The notes beneath the pieces are model-generated. The model saw nothing but the letters and a program-made list of their open reading frames with translations. It searched no databases and was not told the DNA's origin. Below are positions 63,385 to 64,000 of a DNA stretch of 64,000 nt, piece by piece (position 1 is the first letter of the stretch; every line of letters begins with the position of its first letter). This DNA comes from Allorhodopirellula heiligendammensis (lineage in GTDB: Bacteria; Planctomycetota; Planctomycetia; Pirellulales; Pirellulaceae): contig NZ_SJPU01000002.1 in assembly GCF_007860105.1 (NCBI RefSeq), positions 2,323,882-2,387,881 on the forward strand, read 5' to 3'. The position numbers were made by a program, and so were the translations under genes.

Positions 63385-64000
63385 ATGACACCAATGATGA
63401 GACAATATCACGACGCGAAAGAAGCGTGCGGCGACGCACTGCTATTCTTTCGCATGGGCGACTTCTACGAGCTTTTTCTCGAGGATGCGAAAGTCGCTGC
63501 CGGCATTCTCGGCTTGACCCTGACCAGCCGCGACAAAGACAGCGAGAACCCGACCGCGATGGCCGGGTTCCCCCACCACCAGCTCGATCAGTACTTGCAA
63601 AAGTTAATTCGGGCGGGCTACCGAGCCGCGGTCTGCGAACAGGTCGAGGATCCCAAACAGGCCAAGGGCCTGGTCCGTCGCGAGGTCACGCGCGTCGTCA
63701 GCGCCGGCACGCTCACCGACGATGGGCTGCTCGATCCTCGCGAGCCGAACTATTTGGCTGCTGTGATTGTGGCCAAGCCCACGGGCAAGTCCAAAGGCGC
63801 CCCTATCAATCCCACTGACCAAACCGTTGGCATCGCGTGGGCGGAACTCTCGAGCGGTCGATTCGAAACGGGGGTCTTCCCGCGCAATCGACTTGACGAT
63901 GAGCTCGCGCGGATCTCGCCTGCCGAAGTAATCTACTGCGAAGACGATCCGCACGTGTCTCCGGACACGACAATGCCCTGGGCGTGGACCCGGCGACCAG
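63385..64000 (+). CDS. mutS: DNA mismatch repair protein MutS, N-terminal part (runs off the window)
   Basis: From the ATG at 63385 (MTPMMRQYHDAKEACGDALL) about 205 codons are seen before the window ends. The mismatch-recognition motif GDFYELF with Phe-x-Glu lies near residue 30, followed by ILGLTLTSRDKD, PTAMAGFPHHQLDQYLQKLI, YRAAVCEQVEDP and VVSAGTLTDDGLL. These define MutS domain I and the start of domain II. MutS binds mismatches and recruits MutL (family knowledge). An in-frame ATG at 63394 is an alternative start. The frame is open to the edge. Confidence 0.95.
   Translation, partial: MTPMMRQYHDAKEACGDALLFFRMGDFYELFLEDAKVAAGILGLTLTSRDKDSENPTAMAGFPHHQLDQYLQKLIRAGYRAAVCEQVEDPKQAKGLVRREVTRVVSAGTLTDDGLLDPREPNYLAAVIVAKPTGKSKGAPINPTDQTVGIAWAELSSGRFETGVFPRNRLDDELARISPAEVIYCEDDPHVSPDTTMPWAWTRRP

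Noticed and set aside
1-64000. Search by eye for tRNA, rRNA, tmRNA and riboswitches
   Set aside because: No cloverleaf-like segments with TTCGANNC arms in the right spacing and no rRNA-like stretches were found. A covariance-model scan would be needed to be certain.

Overview
The window looks like a chromosome segment of a planctomycete of the Pirellulaceae, close to Rhodopirellula. Several things point there. Two giant secreted proteins carry an N-terminal LE(S/P)LE(E/D)RRLLA motif and C-terminal dockerin-like repeats. There is an iduronate-2-sulfatase-type sulfatase, a tetrahydromethanopterin C1 gene (fhcD), a NIPSNAP protein, two Uma2 nucleases and many signal-peptide or lipoprotein genes without Shine-Dalgarno sites. 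The assignment rests on family knowledge, not on a search.

Layout. 1-5.4 kb: the start of a UbiA prenyltransferase, a secreted hypothetical protein, then three related secreted or lipoprotein genes ending in a DUF11 domain. 5.4-12.6 kb: a Uma2 nuclease, cardiolipin synthase, a DoxX protein, an overlapping GntR / ABC ATPase / ABC permease operon and a receiver-less sigma-54 activator. 12.8-34.7 kb: surface and secretome genes. These are a 2645-residue Asp-box/RTX/PPC/dockerin protein, an Lpg1974-type outer-membrane protein, a sulfatase, a zinc-ribbon membrane protein, and a ~3013-residue beta-helix/CHRD/Calx-beta/dockerin protein with a near-identical 1.73 kb internal duplication. 34.8-39.6 kb: housekeeping and small genes (hotdog thioesterase, ribosomal protein S18, DJ-1/PfpI, AI-2E transporter, EF-hand-like secreted protein). 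39.8-47.7 kb: a stress/envelope group (MscS channel with BON domain, Rieske-FAD oxidoreductase, DUF892, DUF421, MgtC, SPW, VKOR-like, epimerase). 48-49.2 kb: fliW-csrA. 49.2-55.7 kb: a very large FAD/Fe-S dehydrogenase, a lipoprotein, a Nudix hydrolase, a 29-residue basic ribosomal-type protein and a degenerate J-domain membrane protein. 55.8-57.9 kb: a Uma2 nuclease, a complete ISL3-type insertion sequence and the severed N-terminus of a type I restriction HsdR gene. 58-64 kb: an overlapping 5-FCL / fhcD / Rrf2 C1 operon, rhamnulokinase, NIPSNAP and the start of mutS.

How the parts fit. The sulfatase, rhamnulokinase and secretome genes suit a marine polysaccharide degrader. FliW and CsrA form the known flagellin-linked post-transcriptional switch. 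FhcD and 5-formyl-THF cyclo-ligase both handle formyl-C1 units. I saw no rRNA, tRNA or CRISPR array. The observations I would check first are the A8 slippery run joining DUF892 to a Rieske oxidoreductase gene that lacks a normal start, the recent intragenic duplication, the unlisted 29-residue gene preceded by an abutting mini-ORF, the HsdR remnant at the IS, and the lipoprotein triad with a shared EI(S/A)QVG / DCxC motif.
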